NCBI GenBank assembly: GCA_002914805.1
Contig: JXTB01000002.1
Span: forward strand, 3,133,390-3,197,389
Direction: 5' to 3'
Origin: Parasponia andersonii
Taxonomy: Eukaryota > Streptophyta > Magnoliopsida > Rosales > Cannabaceae
DNA: 64,000 bases
The position numbers and the translations under genes were made by a program. Under the pieces are notes generated by a model that was given only the letters and a program-made list of their open reading frames with translations, made no database searches and was not told the DNA's origin. Positions 49,070-62,973 of this stretch are shown piece by piece. The stretch's first letter is position 1. Every line of letters begins with the position of its first letter.

Positions 49070-52000
49070 CTAACCAAGCAAGAACCTGAAGATGTCACTC
49101 AATGAAACAATGCCTTCAACCCGCTTACTTCCAGCCTCCACAATAACAAGCCGTCTAACACCTGAAACACAAAAGAGAAATGTTACCATAATTGAAAAAC
49201 ATAAAATCAATATTTGCCTGGATATATTCAGCAAGCTACACATACAGAGTGAGGACATTGGGAACCCTTCAACATTGCTAGACATTTAAGCAAATGGACT
49301 CCATTCCACATAAAACCTACAGGAAGTTTCGATTCTGGATAGTAGTTCAGGGTATCAAACTTCATGCCACCTTATTAATTGATCACCATGGCATAGTATC
49401 CAGACTGCAGGAAAACGCCTTAAGGTTCCACGAAGTCTGGTATCCCACGCTTATTGAAAGATTACTTATAACCATCTTTAAAACAAATCATTTTAATTTA
49501 GAAAAAGTGGAGGCATTGACTTGAGGTTCTTGGGCAGTAAAATGAATCAGTATTGAAAACGCAGTACCCCAAGCAGAAGAGAGAGAAAAGTTCCAATAGC
49601 GTTCACAAAGAATACTGAAACCCCACGGGAAAATTTAAAGAAAAAAATTTACTTTAGAGAAAAATAATAACGAAAAAAAAAAGGAAAATAAAACTACCTG
49701 GATTTGCCAATCGCTCCATCACTTTATGCAGTGAATCAGAGCGCAAGCACATCTGACATCTCTGACTTCTAGGTTCATAAGGAGAGTATGCATCTTGTCC
49801 CAATTGCAGTGCCTATAAAGTGTTGATTAGAGAAAATGTCATTCTTTAAGGTTCAGAGTGGAGCATTGTAGTTTCAAAGTCACTNGATGAATAGTCATTT
49901 CGTTAAGATTAATGTGCGTGTAAGCTCTATCCTTAGCCAAAGCTGTAATATCACTGTAAGAACAATTGAAACATATAAAAGACACAGTTAATATACCTCC
50001 AAGGAGCAAAAATGCCAATATCTCAGAGAATCCAGACCTAATGCAATCAGTAATCAAAGAAACATAAATACATTAACAGTCATAACAACTGACCTCCGAC
50101 AATATATATCGAGCAAAGCGTCATTGTCATCAACTACAGGTATTGAACTTACTTGTGCTGCAAAAAAAATAAAAAATAAAAAATAAAAAAGAATAAAAAA
50201 AGAGTAAAATAGAGTAAAAGCTGTAGCAAAATATAAATATAGCGCCCAAATATTTCCAAAATTGTAAAATAGTCATTTTCCCACCAATATTATCTGCTTC
50301 TTTAGTATCAGCATGCAATTAACTTGCAATTACAAACAAATGCAAACAATCTATCATCATCAAGGTATATATTATATACATAAGAATTAACTTCAATTTG
50401 GCATCAATCCCGAATCCAGAAGTTCATCACACTAGTCTAAATCACAAAGTAATTCCAAAAGGAAGAAAAACCGCAATTCCATCTCTTCTTATCCTAAATG
50501 ATGAAGCTAAATGGCACAGAGCTTGGTGAAATATTTCACAGCAACTAATAATTCAAAATAAATAAAAAACCACGGTTTTTCATGAGGAAACTGAATCCAA
50601 ATAGGTAAAGCTAATGCAAACCTTAAGAAACAAACACACACACACAAGGGAAAAAAAAAAAAAAGGATTGAAGCACACCTTGAACTAACAAATTTAGTGC
50701 CGAACTAAGAGTAGAATTTGGTCTCAACGTTGCTAGTGGCCGCCGATTTGATTCCCCAATTTTCGGAATCCATGTACCCACAGGAATCGCACCAATTGGT
50801 AGCTGGAGTATGGGCAATGAACTAGAACTATGCTTAAAATACCTGCAAATACCTGAAAACTAATACCGTTTGGTAAGAACAATCAACTACTGTTTTCTAA
50901 ACTTTAGAGGAACTCTAAACAGCGTACATTTCAGTATGCCAGAAAGTGAAGCAAGATGTAATAGCTGTGGAAAAGAACCATCTTCAGAGGATGAATGAAT
51001 AATTGGAACTGTAGCCACCGCATTTTGCAAAATTTTCAAAGCAACATCCTTCAAATTATCATATGGCCCACCCTGCGTAAAAAATAAAAAAAATTGGTGA
51101 AAGTTCTGTTGGGTTGATAAACTTTGCTTATGATTCTTTTATGAATATTCTTAATATCTGGTTTTGACTTTTGATGTGCCAGTTTGAGAAACGCAGCTTA
51201 GGTCCGGGGTTACCATGGCCACGATTATTTAACAATAAGAATTCAGTAATAGTTTCTCATGATAGTTTTCACGAACGAGAAAATTGAAATTTGCAACGAT
51301 AACATTAATCAGTGACCTAGTTCTCGGCTCAGCAATGACTATCTATAACAAACACTGAACAAATATATCCAACTCAAGGCATGTATATGTGTGTCTGAAT
51401 TTAAGGTATTTTACAGACACAACAAGAATATTTATAGTTAAGCCACTGGATCCACAGATCACAAAATTCAGGATGCAGAGTTCTCACATGGATAAGACAT
51501 CTCGACAATGCTCTCCCATGGCTGTCAATTTGTCCATTCAGATATGCTTTTCCCTCTTTCCAAGCAGATATAGTATGTGTTTCAAGCTCTTCCTCTGTCA
51601 GATTAGACCCATGATTCCCAAGCTAAAAGTAATAGGTGAGTTAGTATAAATCTTTAATCATCAAAAAAATTTAATGCACAAGGTTTGTATTTTGTTTGTT
51701 TGGTAAATATTGCATGAAACAAACATGTCACTACATTCAAGAACTAATATTTCCCAACATTATAACAATCAATTAAATAGACAAGGGAATTCCCCCCCCC
51801 CCCTCCTCTCCCAAACAACCCAAAAAAATAAAAAATAAAAACCTGGAGTATAACATCAATTTCACATAATCCCCAATGTCAAAAACCTCACTTAAGCTAT
51901 TTGTTATACAACCATTAATAATAACAGAAAAGCTCATTTAAGCTTAGTAAGCTCGGAAAGGAATAAAAGACAATTTCAAATTTTCCACAAAATAAAAGCA

Positions 52001-54393
52001 TAGTCAAGCTTCTAACTAAAATTTAATGGAAGCCAAAAATAGTTACAAAAGAAAATTTATAAGTGTTTCACAGTACATCAAGAGTATACTACACGAGATA
52101 TAAGTATTGCGAGATATGAGTATTCCTATCTTACCAAGTCAAACTACCCAACACTAGTACGTGGGAACCTTCAAACTACTTCAGATTTTTGTTTGTTTTA
52201 TTTGGAGCAACAAGCTTTATCAAAAAACTCAACAAAATAATAATTCATGCATCTAGGAGAGCTCATAAATGGCAAAAGAGCATAGTTCTTGACACAGACA
52301 TACCTCTCTTAAAATCAAAATAAAGTCCAAAGCACTAAGAACACCAACAAACTGTCCCCTGGAGAAGTCCCAAAGAGGTGATAGAGGGATTCCCTGGAAA
52401 TAACTTAAAACGTCAGCAAAATTCAAAGCCCAGCGCTTGATCAACAGCAAATAACTACTCAAGAATGTTTATAAACAAGAGTAAGAAACTCCAACAGCAA
52501 CACCAATGCTGGCTAAGTTTCTAGTTAAAAGTGGCGACAGACACAGGTAAAAAATCCCCCGGGCAAAAAATAAATAAATCTTTCTTCATTTTTTTTTCTA
52601 GATTCAAGGTAACTGTGGTGACAAATATAGGTCAAATACCAAATATCATTTAACCAAAAAAAACCTTGAATATTCCCATATCTATGTTATAGAAAACAAA
52701 CCAAAGAATAAAAAAAACTAAACTTCTATCATATCATGACCTCAAATAGAGAAAAAAAAAGATACCTGTTCATGCAATATATGGAATGCTTGCTTTACTG
52801 GCAAATTAACATCCAATGCAACAACCTGAAAGCTAGATGGTTATTAAACAGTGGAACCTATTCACAGAAAATTAAAATTGAAGGAGGCAACCAGAGACAG
52901 GTTGCATAAAAAAAATAAAATAAATAAAAAAAGCTAATGGAATAGCATCCAAACCTTGCCTGACTCAGGAAGTAGCTCATATACTGTGTGTGTAGACAAA
53001 AATTGATTAATACGGTGCCGGGAGCCCCGCAAATCGGCCTCTGATATACTTGGCACTACTTCAGTCAAGGTTCCATCTGTAATACGGACCTGCATTGTAT
53101 AAAACCAGATAAAAATAACAACAGCAAAATCAGGACTAGCCATTAACTACTTCCCAGATAAATGCACCTAGTGCTAGATACAACAAAAAATTGCCAGTTA
53201 CCGCATGCATTACTAACAAGGTACAAAAAAAAACCAGAAATGGTCTATATCTACACACTCCTAATATTTAAAATATATTTTTATATCTCTAGTAAAGAAC
53301 ACATAAGAGTGTGAGCTTAAAATTATCAAGAGGTTAATAAAAATCCTATCAGCATCCTAGATCTTCAAATTAAACCTGAAACAAATGAAAAGAAAAACAC
53401 CAAATCCTTACTTTCCATAAATTTTTTAGGAATAAAAAGTTACAATCTAAGCACCACAATATTAGCTACAAAAGAATGACCAACTCTTACCAAATTCTGA
53501 AAGGCCTCATTATCCACATCCATATTAGGTCCAGAAGTTATTCCTGGATTAGGCATGAAATTAGGATCTGTAGCCAAGAGAATTGTGTTCACTATGCCAT
53601 ACTCGCCACTCACATAAGGTTGGTGCTCATCATGTCGCCAATCTCCATCAACAAAAAATTTATACTGCACGTTGGGTTTACCATACATATGAGAACATAA
53701 GCCTCTAAAAAACTCAATGAATACTATCAAAACAATATTTTTCATAATTCTGTAAGGTTGCTGAAGACAGCAGGCTCCAATATCCTAAGTTGCATATCGA
53801 AGCTAAAGTTCATAATCTTTAAATGGGATTCCGGAACTTGAACAGGGCATTGACCAAAAATAGCATGATATTTCAATATGGCATACCATTATACTTAAAT
53901 AGGGGTGATAACTATGTCCGAATTCTGAATTTAGGTTGCATGTCATAAGTAGAACATGTTGTCATCAAAAATCAAGGATCCATATTATTCCTGTCTGCCT
54001 ATTCAAAACCCATTAAACTATCAACAAAAACATAGGCTTTCCTAAACCAATATCATCAACTAACCTGGTGGTATCCTGGTAATAGGCTGTAAATAGCCTG
54101 GAAAACAGTGGGGCAACCCTCAACTGGTGTCATAGGCACAAGCTCAGACCACCTTCACCAAAGAAGAAAACAAACCCATTTGTTTGTTCGGTATAAGAAT
54201 CAGTAAACCAAAATGAATGACTGCATTGCATTGCATTGCATTTTATCAAATCAAAGTAGAATACTTCAATTCATTTCTATTACCGTGTGAAAGAACCGCT
54301 AAGAAACACGCTTCTACCCCCATATGGCCACACGAACCGCATTGGAATAAGCACTGTGCTAGCAACCCCGCCAGCCTCCCTTGCTGAGTCCAT
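49070..54393 (-). CDS. SNF4: SNF4, SnRK1 beta-gamma regulatory subunit
   Basis: Thirteen exons, joined CDS 1452 bases, 483 residues (Arabidopsis SNF4 is about 487): 54393-54284, 54152-54065, 53664-53491, 53089-52955, 52825-52766, 52393-52304, 51622-51488, 51072-50928, 50852-50679, 50157-50094, 49953-49884, 49812-49698, 49161-49070. An AMPK-type carbohydrate-binding module lies at about 19-80 ([20 protein letters not shown], then [17 protein letters not shown]). Four CBS motifs follow from about residue 140, including [20 protein letters not shown] and [20 protein letters not shown] at the end. The fusion of the beta-type module with a gamma subunit is specific to plants. It is the gamma-type subunit of the SnRK1 kinase, which senses carbon and energy state. 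An N at 49885 falls in the last codon of exon 11; A there would give Gln and a normal GT donor. Start chosen as the first ATG giving the family N-terminus. Confidence 0.94.
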
Positions 54394-56639
54394 GTTTGCA
54401 GCAAACATTTGTTCCCCAGAAAAATATTCAAAATCCCCAAAAATTCACCACCCTCCAAGAAACATAAAAAATTCTGCAACATCCAAGCTTCACTTATCTC
54501 CTCCCCCTGTTAAAATCAAATTCAACCAAATTACAATACAGTTCACAAAAACTTCTTCCCTCTAAAAAAAATTCCAATACCAACAAACCCAAATGACTAA
54601 AATTACTCCATTTTTTTTCTACTCGAAACAAATCGACCCAACAAAGCAAAATATAAAATACCCAAATTTTTTAAAAAAAATAATAAAGTAAATCTCAAAA
54701 TTAAACAAAAAACAACACCTGGGCAACTACTTACATAATCATTACTCTGAAAAATCGTAAGGCAAAACCCTAATCCTAAAAACGAAAAAAAAAAAAAAAA
54801 AAAAAGTTCCAATTTGAGAAACCAACTGAGAATGCGAGTGAGTGAAACTGTAATCGAAACCCTAACGAACAAAATCGAATATGTGTAAATTATGGGGGGG
54901 GAATAAGAGAAAATTAAAAAAGGTGGGTGAGAAAACCGAGAGGAGTTGCGATACGATCGAATCTAATTTTCGAACCCTAAAAAGACAGAAGCTCCGATAG
55001 AGATGTTAAAAAAAAATAAATCACAAAAATCGATTATCCTATTTTTGTTTCCATTTTTATTTTATTTTTAATTTGTGGGGCTATTGTTTTAAATGTGGAA
55101 AGTTTAGGGTGCTGGTGAATTTACCGCGAGTTGGGGGGAAAAATCAGAGATTGGTACGAGAACCGGACGCACGTGCGGTTGGTTTTCTGGGAATTCGGGG
55201 AGACTCGGAGAAATCGAACCGGACTGAAAGGGACAATCCACGACTCACTATTTCTGTATTAGGGAAAAATATATATATTCTCTCTTTTTTTGGTCAATAA
55301 GTTTTGGATTGATATATTTTATGAAAAAAAATATAGATATAATAAATGCTAGCTGGAATTTGTAATATTAAATTTTAGAGATTTTTATTTCACTAATTTA
55401 TTTAGTAGAAGGATATACGTAGGGCTTGATTCTTATTCTGTAAAATTCATTTTCTGTACATTGTTTTCAAAAAAAAAAAAAAAAAAAAGTAGAAAGAAAG
55501 AAAAGAAAACGTGTTAAGATGTTTGAAATTACCTAAATACTCATATTCGATTATGATCTAATGCGTTCAAGCACGATACTAAGAAAAATAGATCCCTTCT
55601 TGGTGTGTATTGGACCACGGTATTGCATTTGACTTTTGGTTCAATTGTCATTTTCCATCTCAAGTTAGTACGCATATTCAACTAGGGTAGAATAATGTCA
55701 TTTTTTTTTCTAATACATGGAAATGCATTATTTAAGAGCAACTTCATTAAAATAAAGATAACTCGCATTAAAGTGGCTAAAATTAATTAGGTAATCTATA
55801 CTATTGTGTTTTCAAACTTTATTGAAAGAAAATGACATTTAAATAAGTGATTTACATTATTATCCTCCTCCAACTTCATAGTTCATACCGAGTTTTATAC
55901 TTTAGTAAACATTCTTTGCTATACAGTAAAATTTCTCCCCCATTTATTAAATGCAAAGATATTGATTTATTCTTTCAAGAAAAATGTCGATCTCTGTACC
56001 TAATGTATAATGGTATGTATATCAATTGTCAAGTATCGTATAAAACTAGATCCCCATTCCCCTAAATATAAAAAGTAAAAAATCGTGTACAAATCTTTAC
56101 GTACCATAATCATAACTATAGCAGTAAATTAGTTGATACACGATGTTTTTTTTTTGTTTTTTTGGAAATGAGTTGATATAAGATTTGAGTTGAAATATTA
56201 GTGATGCTTGTAGAATATTTTTTTTTTTTAAGAATATTTTATGGGAAGCTACATTGCATAAAAGTTTGTCATTTTATTGCATAGTCACGATCATGAATAA
56301 ACTATTTGATATTTCCTCGAAAGGGAGAAAAATATTTATATTGACTGGGTGGAGCTCATCATAGATTCCTTATGGCTTGTAGTACCTTTTTAAATAACGA
56401 AAAGATATGAATGTTTGTGCCATTGATGCCCCCAATTTGCCATGTAGGACTAATATGATTAATCCAATCTGTTTTGCCGTAATTACTTTATTTTATCAAT
56501 ATGTATTATGCATAAATTTTTTTGCTTGAATTATCAATATATGTATTAGACAAATTCAAATAGTTGTTTTTAGTTTTAATTTGGTTTCTATAATAAAAAA
56601 AAATGGTTTGGTAGGCACATCAAAAGTATTAATAGTGTC

Positions 56640-56950
56640 CAATCTCAAAAGAACTAAATTACGTATTACAGCTTTAAAACAAGAGGTGTTAACATGTGTA
56701 TTGTCCAGCAAACAAAATGACTATACAATATAAATCACACATCTGGTTAGATGAACGAAACAAATAAAGTGACTGTACAATATATATCACACATCCGGTT
56801 AGATGGACGATGAGCTCGTTTAGTTGAAAAAATCTAAAAAAACCAAAATACATATTACAACTTCAAAACAAGAGGCTGACATGTGTATTGCCAAACAAAT
56901 AAAGCGATTATACAATATAAATCACATATGCAGTTATATGGACAATGAGC
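56640..56950. repeat. Degenerate tandem/dispersed repeat set
   Basis: Three copies of a unit of about 50 bases, with core ACAATATAAATCACA and GGTTAGATG, at about 56709-56757, 56759-56812 and 56893-56947. The first and third are each preceded by an ACAAGAGG...ACATGTGTATTG block, so a larger unit of about 190 bases was also duplicated. Confidence 0.8.
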
Positions 56951-57867
56951 TAATTTGATATTGTAAAAGACATAACTTATTCAAAATAACGTACTTGTTT
57001 ATTCTCCTGTGAAAAAAAAAAAAAAAAGGTTATGGTTAGTCTTTATGTATTTTTCTTATGGTATTCCTTTATAGTTGACAAATTATCACTTGTACTTCTA
57101 TTTGGTTTCATTATAGGAGTGTGCTCGGTGCAACTGGGTCACTTTTATTTCTAATTTAGTACACCAAACTGCACATATAATTTATGTTAGTTCTCAAACC
57201 GTGCAGTTTGAAGTAATTATAAGAAAACAAACTAAGTGGTATGAGTAATATACTTTAGACTTGACCTTGATAAATTAATTATTTAATTAAAAAAAATCAA
57301 TCAATCAAATGCTAGTTATGAAAATATTGCTGGTTTTTCTTGGATCTTAGATCTATTATTAATCATACTATGGATGAAAACTATTTACGTAAAACCAGAA
57401 TCATGTCTTGCAAACTAAGAACGCAGTGAAAAAAAGTTTAAAAATTTTCTTAAAATTTACAAAACATCACTGGATCTTATAACATATCACATATAAATTC
57501 TAGAGACATTGTGTGCATATATAACATTGTATGCATATATAAGTTATAGAATTATCTAACAAACTTTGAATATTCTAGTCTTCTCTTCTATTCTCTTTAC
57601 CCACGATTGAGTAGGCACCATTTCTTAATTTGCTTTGAGAAAACTACAAGATTTCCAATAAATACTACACTTTCTTTCTTCTTAAACTCGGTTGAGGAGA
57701 GTAACTCCAAGAATGATCCAGATGGACACTCATCCATTCTTATTGGGTTGATTAGAAATACAACAAAGTAAGATGAAATTTTGATTAAGACAAGCACTAG
57801 AAATCTCTCTCTTTCTCTCTTTTTCTTACTGTAAGTGTGAACCTTGGGTCTCTTTTTCTTTCTTTTC

Positions 57868-57906
57868 ATATTTGGGACAAGAGTATTGAATGCTCAATTT
57901 TGTCAT
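57868..57906. repeat. Repeat unit split by the solo LTR, left part
   Basis: The sequence TCATATTTGGGACAAGAGTA and its continuation resemble TCATATGTAGGACTAGAGTA at about 60118-60157, beyond the LTR. The LTR therefore landed in a small tandem repeat with units of about 70 bases, or the repeat was copied during insertion. Confidence 0.6.
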
Positions 57907-60085
57907 TGTAAAAACCTGAATTTTTGAGAGGGTAATTTAGACATTTTATTAATTTTCGGGTATCATATTGGGTGAATTAATTTGCAAAAATTTTGTACAG
58001 AAGGACTAAATTGCAAATATTGGGGGATGGAATTGATAGAAATTTGGGAATCGGGGACTATAGTGTAATTTTTTAAAAATTACACATTCTCATATATTCC
58101 CACTCACGTAGGTTCCTTTTTCCTAGTCACTCTCTCTCTCTTCCCCGATGCTCTCTCTCTCTCTCTGCTCACTCTCAACCGAAGGACCGCAAGGGCCGCA
58201 CCGTCGCCCAGGTCGCCGTCCGGCCTGCCAACCACCCGACGTGAGCTCGCCGTACCGCCAAGAAATTCCGTCGACCATCGCCAGCCGCTGCTGAGGCCTG
58301 CTCGCAGGAAAACGCCATTTTCAGCCGTTTCGGATTTCTCGTCACCAGCGACGATTCCGGCCACTATTTGACCTCTAACCAGACTCGTTGAATTCGTCTC
58401 GTCGAGAGGAAGCTCAAGGTATATATATCTTAACTTCATAATGCCCGAATCAAAATCGCCATTTTTGGAATATTTTGAGCTTGAGTTGACTTTTTGATTC
58501 GGCCATTGGATTGTGTTTTTGTTGTCATTTTTGGATTGTACTCGGAAAATGGAGAAATTTGATATATATATATATATATTGCCTATGTTTGGTGATCGGT
58601 ACGAAAATCGAAATCGGACAGCTAAGATTTGCTTCGATTTGTATGCCAATGGCATGGACCTGAATTGGACAAGTTATATGTCTAACCTAACTATTTTGGG
58701 TGCTAGAAATTCAGTGAAGAGGTTTGTTTGTGAAATTGAAGCTCCGTTGAGAAGTTGATTTTTCGTAAGAGGACGATCGAGGGCTTAGAATTGGTTCCCG
58801 AGCATTCGGACGATTGTCGACGATGCCTTGAGGATTCAATAGTGTGGTATCGCTATTCTTGTGAGGTATAAATTTGGTTACCTCCGTTTTATACTATTTT
58901 CGAATAAAACTTATTTTCTGCAACATATGAGAACAAATGTGGTTTTTAGTTTTCTTGAACATATGTGATAGACTGTGATGGTATGATATACATATATATA
59001 CTGTATTGCTCTGGGGATTTTCTAAGTGCAAGTTATTTTAGGTATATCAAAAATAGGGCTGTTGTGCTGCCCGTTTTTCTATAAAAACCTAATATATCTA
59101 TTTTATTGAAAAACTAGAGTACGATTACTTTTACACTTCAGTTCTGTGTTGCATGTGTCATAGGATCATACATGAGTACCGTATTAGCATCGTGAGTTTA
59201 CAGTGTAGTGCTGTATGACTCACTGTCGGTGTAGAGTCCGTAAACTAGTGCAGGGTTTTGTTACTTCTGATTACCTCCCTATTTGACAGGCGTAGGCAAT
59301 TCGGTTGCCCCTCCAAATTTGGTAGGTGACACATGGGTATGCCCTCCGAGTATGGGCTTAGGTGTCAGACAGGCTATTAGGTACACTTAGTACCATCATT
59401 CTGGGTTTCCACAGATGAGAGGATGTGAGCTCATAGGTACAGGTTAATTTATGTTATGTGTATCTGAATTAAATGGTTTTAATTATACTGATTTGTTTAT
59501 ACATATACGTGATGATTTCCAGTTTTGGATTATCATATATGTATGTATTGGATTTAAACTAACCATACAGGAGCTTTCTATCACTAAAATATTTTCGATC
59601 GAGGTAATTGTTCTTCCTATGGGGCATTTTATGCTTACTCCCTTCCTCAGGTGGTATCCAGTACGATCTTGGAGATCAAGAGAAGTAAGAGGCTATCAGG
59701 GTTGTAGTTCGTTATCTTAGTAATGCTTGAAGTATGCTGTTATGGTGTTTTGATTATTTGAGTTTTATTTTAGCATTGAACCAAGATTACTACTTTCTAT
59801 TTTATCTGTGAACTCATGTATGCTATTCTGATGTCTGTTCTAACGTCGATGATAATGATGTTTGAACATATATTTGACTTACATTCTTTCAGCTATTTAT
59901 TTAATCTATGTTTAATGGTATATGTGAACTGTAGGAGAAGTTCACAGGATGGAATTCTAAATTTTTTATTTAAAATAGACTGTTATATAAAACTATAACT
60001 TTTAGACGTTTTCAAATAAATTAAGGAATTTCTTATCCTTGCGAAATTCTCCTTCTGTCACTAGCCCGAATTTTGGGTTGTGACA
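57907..60085 (+). mobile_element. Solo LTR of the Tekay/Del-type gypsy family (2179 bp)
   Basis: TGTAAAAACC at the start and TGTGACA at the end; matches the LTR at 14768-16956 over its whole length in the same orientation. No primer-binding site or coding region lies on either side, so it is a lone LTR left by recombination between two LTRs. The flanking five bases (gtcat and ataat) do not match, so the target duplication is lost or the LTR came from recombination between different copies. A - strand ORF of 183 codons inside it is not open in the other copy and is not a gene. Confidence 0.9.
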
Positions 60086-62645
60086 ATAATCACTTAACTA
60101 AAAAGAGCCTATTTTTTCATATGTAGGACTAGAGTATTAAGTGTTTAGTTTTGTAGCAATCACTTAGCTATAAAGAATAGTTTCTTTTATTGGCTAACTT
60201 AACTATTTAAGTAATTACCCATTCAGATCATAGTCCAAATAGAATTAGGTCATTGCTGATTAATCAACAATTGGTCTTTATTGAGCTATATATGGAAACT
60301 AATTGATCCAAATAATTTAAGTTCCAATAAACCAATTGTCAGTAAGTATAATTAGTCATATCTATTGATATCGTAGAACTCTATTATAGGCCCAATATTG
60401 CACGCACTCTTAAAATAAATGTCATATTTTCTATATATATATTAATAAATTAACTAATTTGATCTATTTATCATATACTATACCACAAATATACCTCTAA
60501 TACAAACCGTAGTAGTAAGGTAAAATTACAGTAATACTATTCTATATATATTTACCTCTGAGTTGTTATTTTTCATCTAATAGATAATTTATTTACAATT
60601 ATAATTTATAAATCTCATAAACATTGTCAAATTCAGATGGTAAATACCTAAGTTTCGAATTTAAACTATTCTAAAATTTTAAAGAACTCAAAATGGTAAT
60701 AAGGCATGGTGTCCGTATTCGTGAAGGGCATCCTCACCAATTCATAAATCTTATTTTCTAAAATATCGGAGCTCGAACCATGATAGAACTAGTATCCTAG
60801 TAAATCAGAAAGATAAAACTTATGAAAGTGAGTTTAACTAACATTATGATTAAGGTCCATATGCATAATGCTCAGTTAGTAATAACTAGGAGATCGAGTT
60901 ATGGCATCTAATCTCAATTTCTTTTATTATATGGTCTAGTTTAATGTACTTATAACTTTTATAATATATTAATATTTTTATTAAAAGTCAGACACTTTTA
61001 TGATTTGAGGCACATTGTCCTTTTTGAGATAGATAAATACTACAACTTATTATAAATAAAGTATTTCATCTTTATTTTTAAGTCGTGAACATTTCATTTA
61101 GACAGAGCATAAAGAAACAAGCTTCCTCCATATAAAGAACTTTATGTGTTTATTTCTTTATTGCAATTCAATATGTTATGAAAATTTTGGATATTCACAC
61201 ACAGATAAATTCAACTATGTAGAGTATAAGGAAAATAATAAAATAATAATATATTCAAGTGATGAGTGAGTTTTACTCGCGAATTATATATCATTTAACC
61301 TAGATATTTGGTAGATTCTTGAGTTTTGGTATGTTTTATTTATGCTTTTACGTTTTGTTTGTAAATTAGATAATCTTAATGTACTTGGTAGTGTTTTGAG
61401 CGAAAAAGGCATGGCTTGTGGCAAGATGAGCAGTGAAGGAAGCGCCTTGGCACTTATCTTTGGTACTAGAGTACCTAAAAAGCTTGAAATAAAATGACGT
61501 CAATGAGGACTAGAGGAAGTAACGCCTCGGCACCGTGTAGGAAGCACTCCAGCACTAGTTAGAGCAAAAGAAAAAAAGGCACTGAGAGTAGCACCTTGGC
61601 ACCATGCAACCAGTGCCCTAATGCCACTCAATAAAAATTTTTGTACACATTATCTTTAGATATATTTTGAACTAGTTTTTATGGTGGTCATCTTCAAATT
61701 TTTAAATAGGTCTTTCTTAGACTTGGGACATTCACAAGTAAAAAACTACTCTGAAAATAAGAGAAAAAGTGATAGTGGATAGTTAAAGATGGATTGAGCT
61801 ATGTTTCGGAGACGAAGCCCATTAATTTTACTTCAAGTTTATTTCATTTTTCTTTCCTTTCATCTTCCATATTTAGAACCATTATTATAGTTTGTTTTTC
61901 TTTTACCATAAACTAAATTCTATTTTGTAGGGCTACAATGTAGTCAGATTATGATGTTCTGAATTATTTCAATTATAGTTCAAGTTTATGTTTATTTCCT
62001 ATTATATGGTAATTGTGTTAATCTATATTTATTACTTGTTAGAGTTCAGCCAATTTTTGCATGAAGTTAGAGATTTAAGCCAATATCTAAGAAGAAATGA
62101 TTGATTAATATAACGTAAAATTATCGTAAGACAGATATATCTATGAAACTTGTTAAGTATTATGAATTTCATATGCTTTATGAGTTTTGATAGATTCATA
62201 GTTTATACAAAGATGTTGGAACTTGTTTACTAAGATATATCTATTAATTCTTGAAAAAAATTAATAGACAAAATTAGAGAGATTCACTGTTAGCACATAG
62301 AATGAATATATATTATTTGGATTGATAAGTTTAGATAATTTAACCTAAGTGAATTCTAAACCCTAAAATTTTAATCATTGGAAGTTATATTGAGTTATTT
62401 GTCACTTATTTAATTAATTTTTCTTGGATTGTCATTTTTACGGTTGTTCAAATAAAATTTAGGATGACCATACCACATAATAGAAGTTATTGTAAAATTT
62501 AAGGTAATTACTTAATTTATATATTTTTATCTAAATTTTTATAAATTACATGGATATACACTTTTTAAGGATCATGTTAAGGATGCAATCTTTTATCACA
62601 CTTTTTTAATATCAGCCCATGAAAAAAAAATTAACACTTAAAAAA
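60086..62645. other. AT-rich intergenic DNA, probably old retrotransposon remains
   Basis: No coding domain found. A stretch near 61390-61620 has several GCGCC/GGCACC-rich words (for example AGCGCCTTGGCAC, AACGCCTCGGCACC, AGCACCTTGGCACC), a pattern seen in the non-coding leaders of some plant gypsy elements. I could not delimit an element. Confidence 0.4.
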
Positions 62646-62973
62646 TTAAAAGATATCTAGCTTGAATAATTACAAGTTCTATGCCATATATGGTTGTACT
62701 AAAATTCGATAAAACACAGGTGTATTACAAATCTTTAACATTGTTTTCATTTATATTAAAAGATATCTAGCTTGAATAAGTACAAGTTTTTTCTACATAT
62801 GGTTGTACTAAAATTCGATAAAACACAGGTGTATTACAAATCATAAGCATTGTTTTCATTTATATTAAAAGATATCTAGCTTGAAAAAGTACAAGTTTTT
62901 TTCCACATATGGTTGTACTAAAATTCGATAAAACACATGTGTATTACAAATCCTTAGCGTTGTTTTCAAATAA
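62646..62973. repeat. 110-bp unit, three tandem copies
   Basis: Units start at 62646, 62756 and 62865, each with TTAAAAGATATCTAGCTTGA. The copies are 110, 109 and about 109 bases and differ at only a few positions, with copies 2 and 3 closest, for instance in CACATATGGTTGTAC. No ORF runs through them. Confidence 0.93.

Larger units (their letters stand above)
54394..57906. other. SNF4 upstream region and intergenic DNA
   Basis: The first 600-900 bases should contain the SNF4 leader and promoter; a short GC-richer part lies at about 55070-55260. The rest is AT-rich. A set of degenerate repeats lies at 56640-56950. No supported gene. Confidence 0.5.

Noticed and set aside
57597..57869. 90-codon - strand ORF rich in Lys/Arg
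   Set aside because: Low-complexity, encoded mostly by CT/TTTC tracts, no domain.
58104..58655. 183-codon - strand ORF in the solo LTR
   Set aside because: The matching part of the other LTR is not open in this frame, so it is chance.
14768..60085. The two gypsy LTRs as the ends of one very large element
   Set aside because: Four intact host genes lie between them and the flanks do not match; they are separate insertions of one family.
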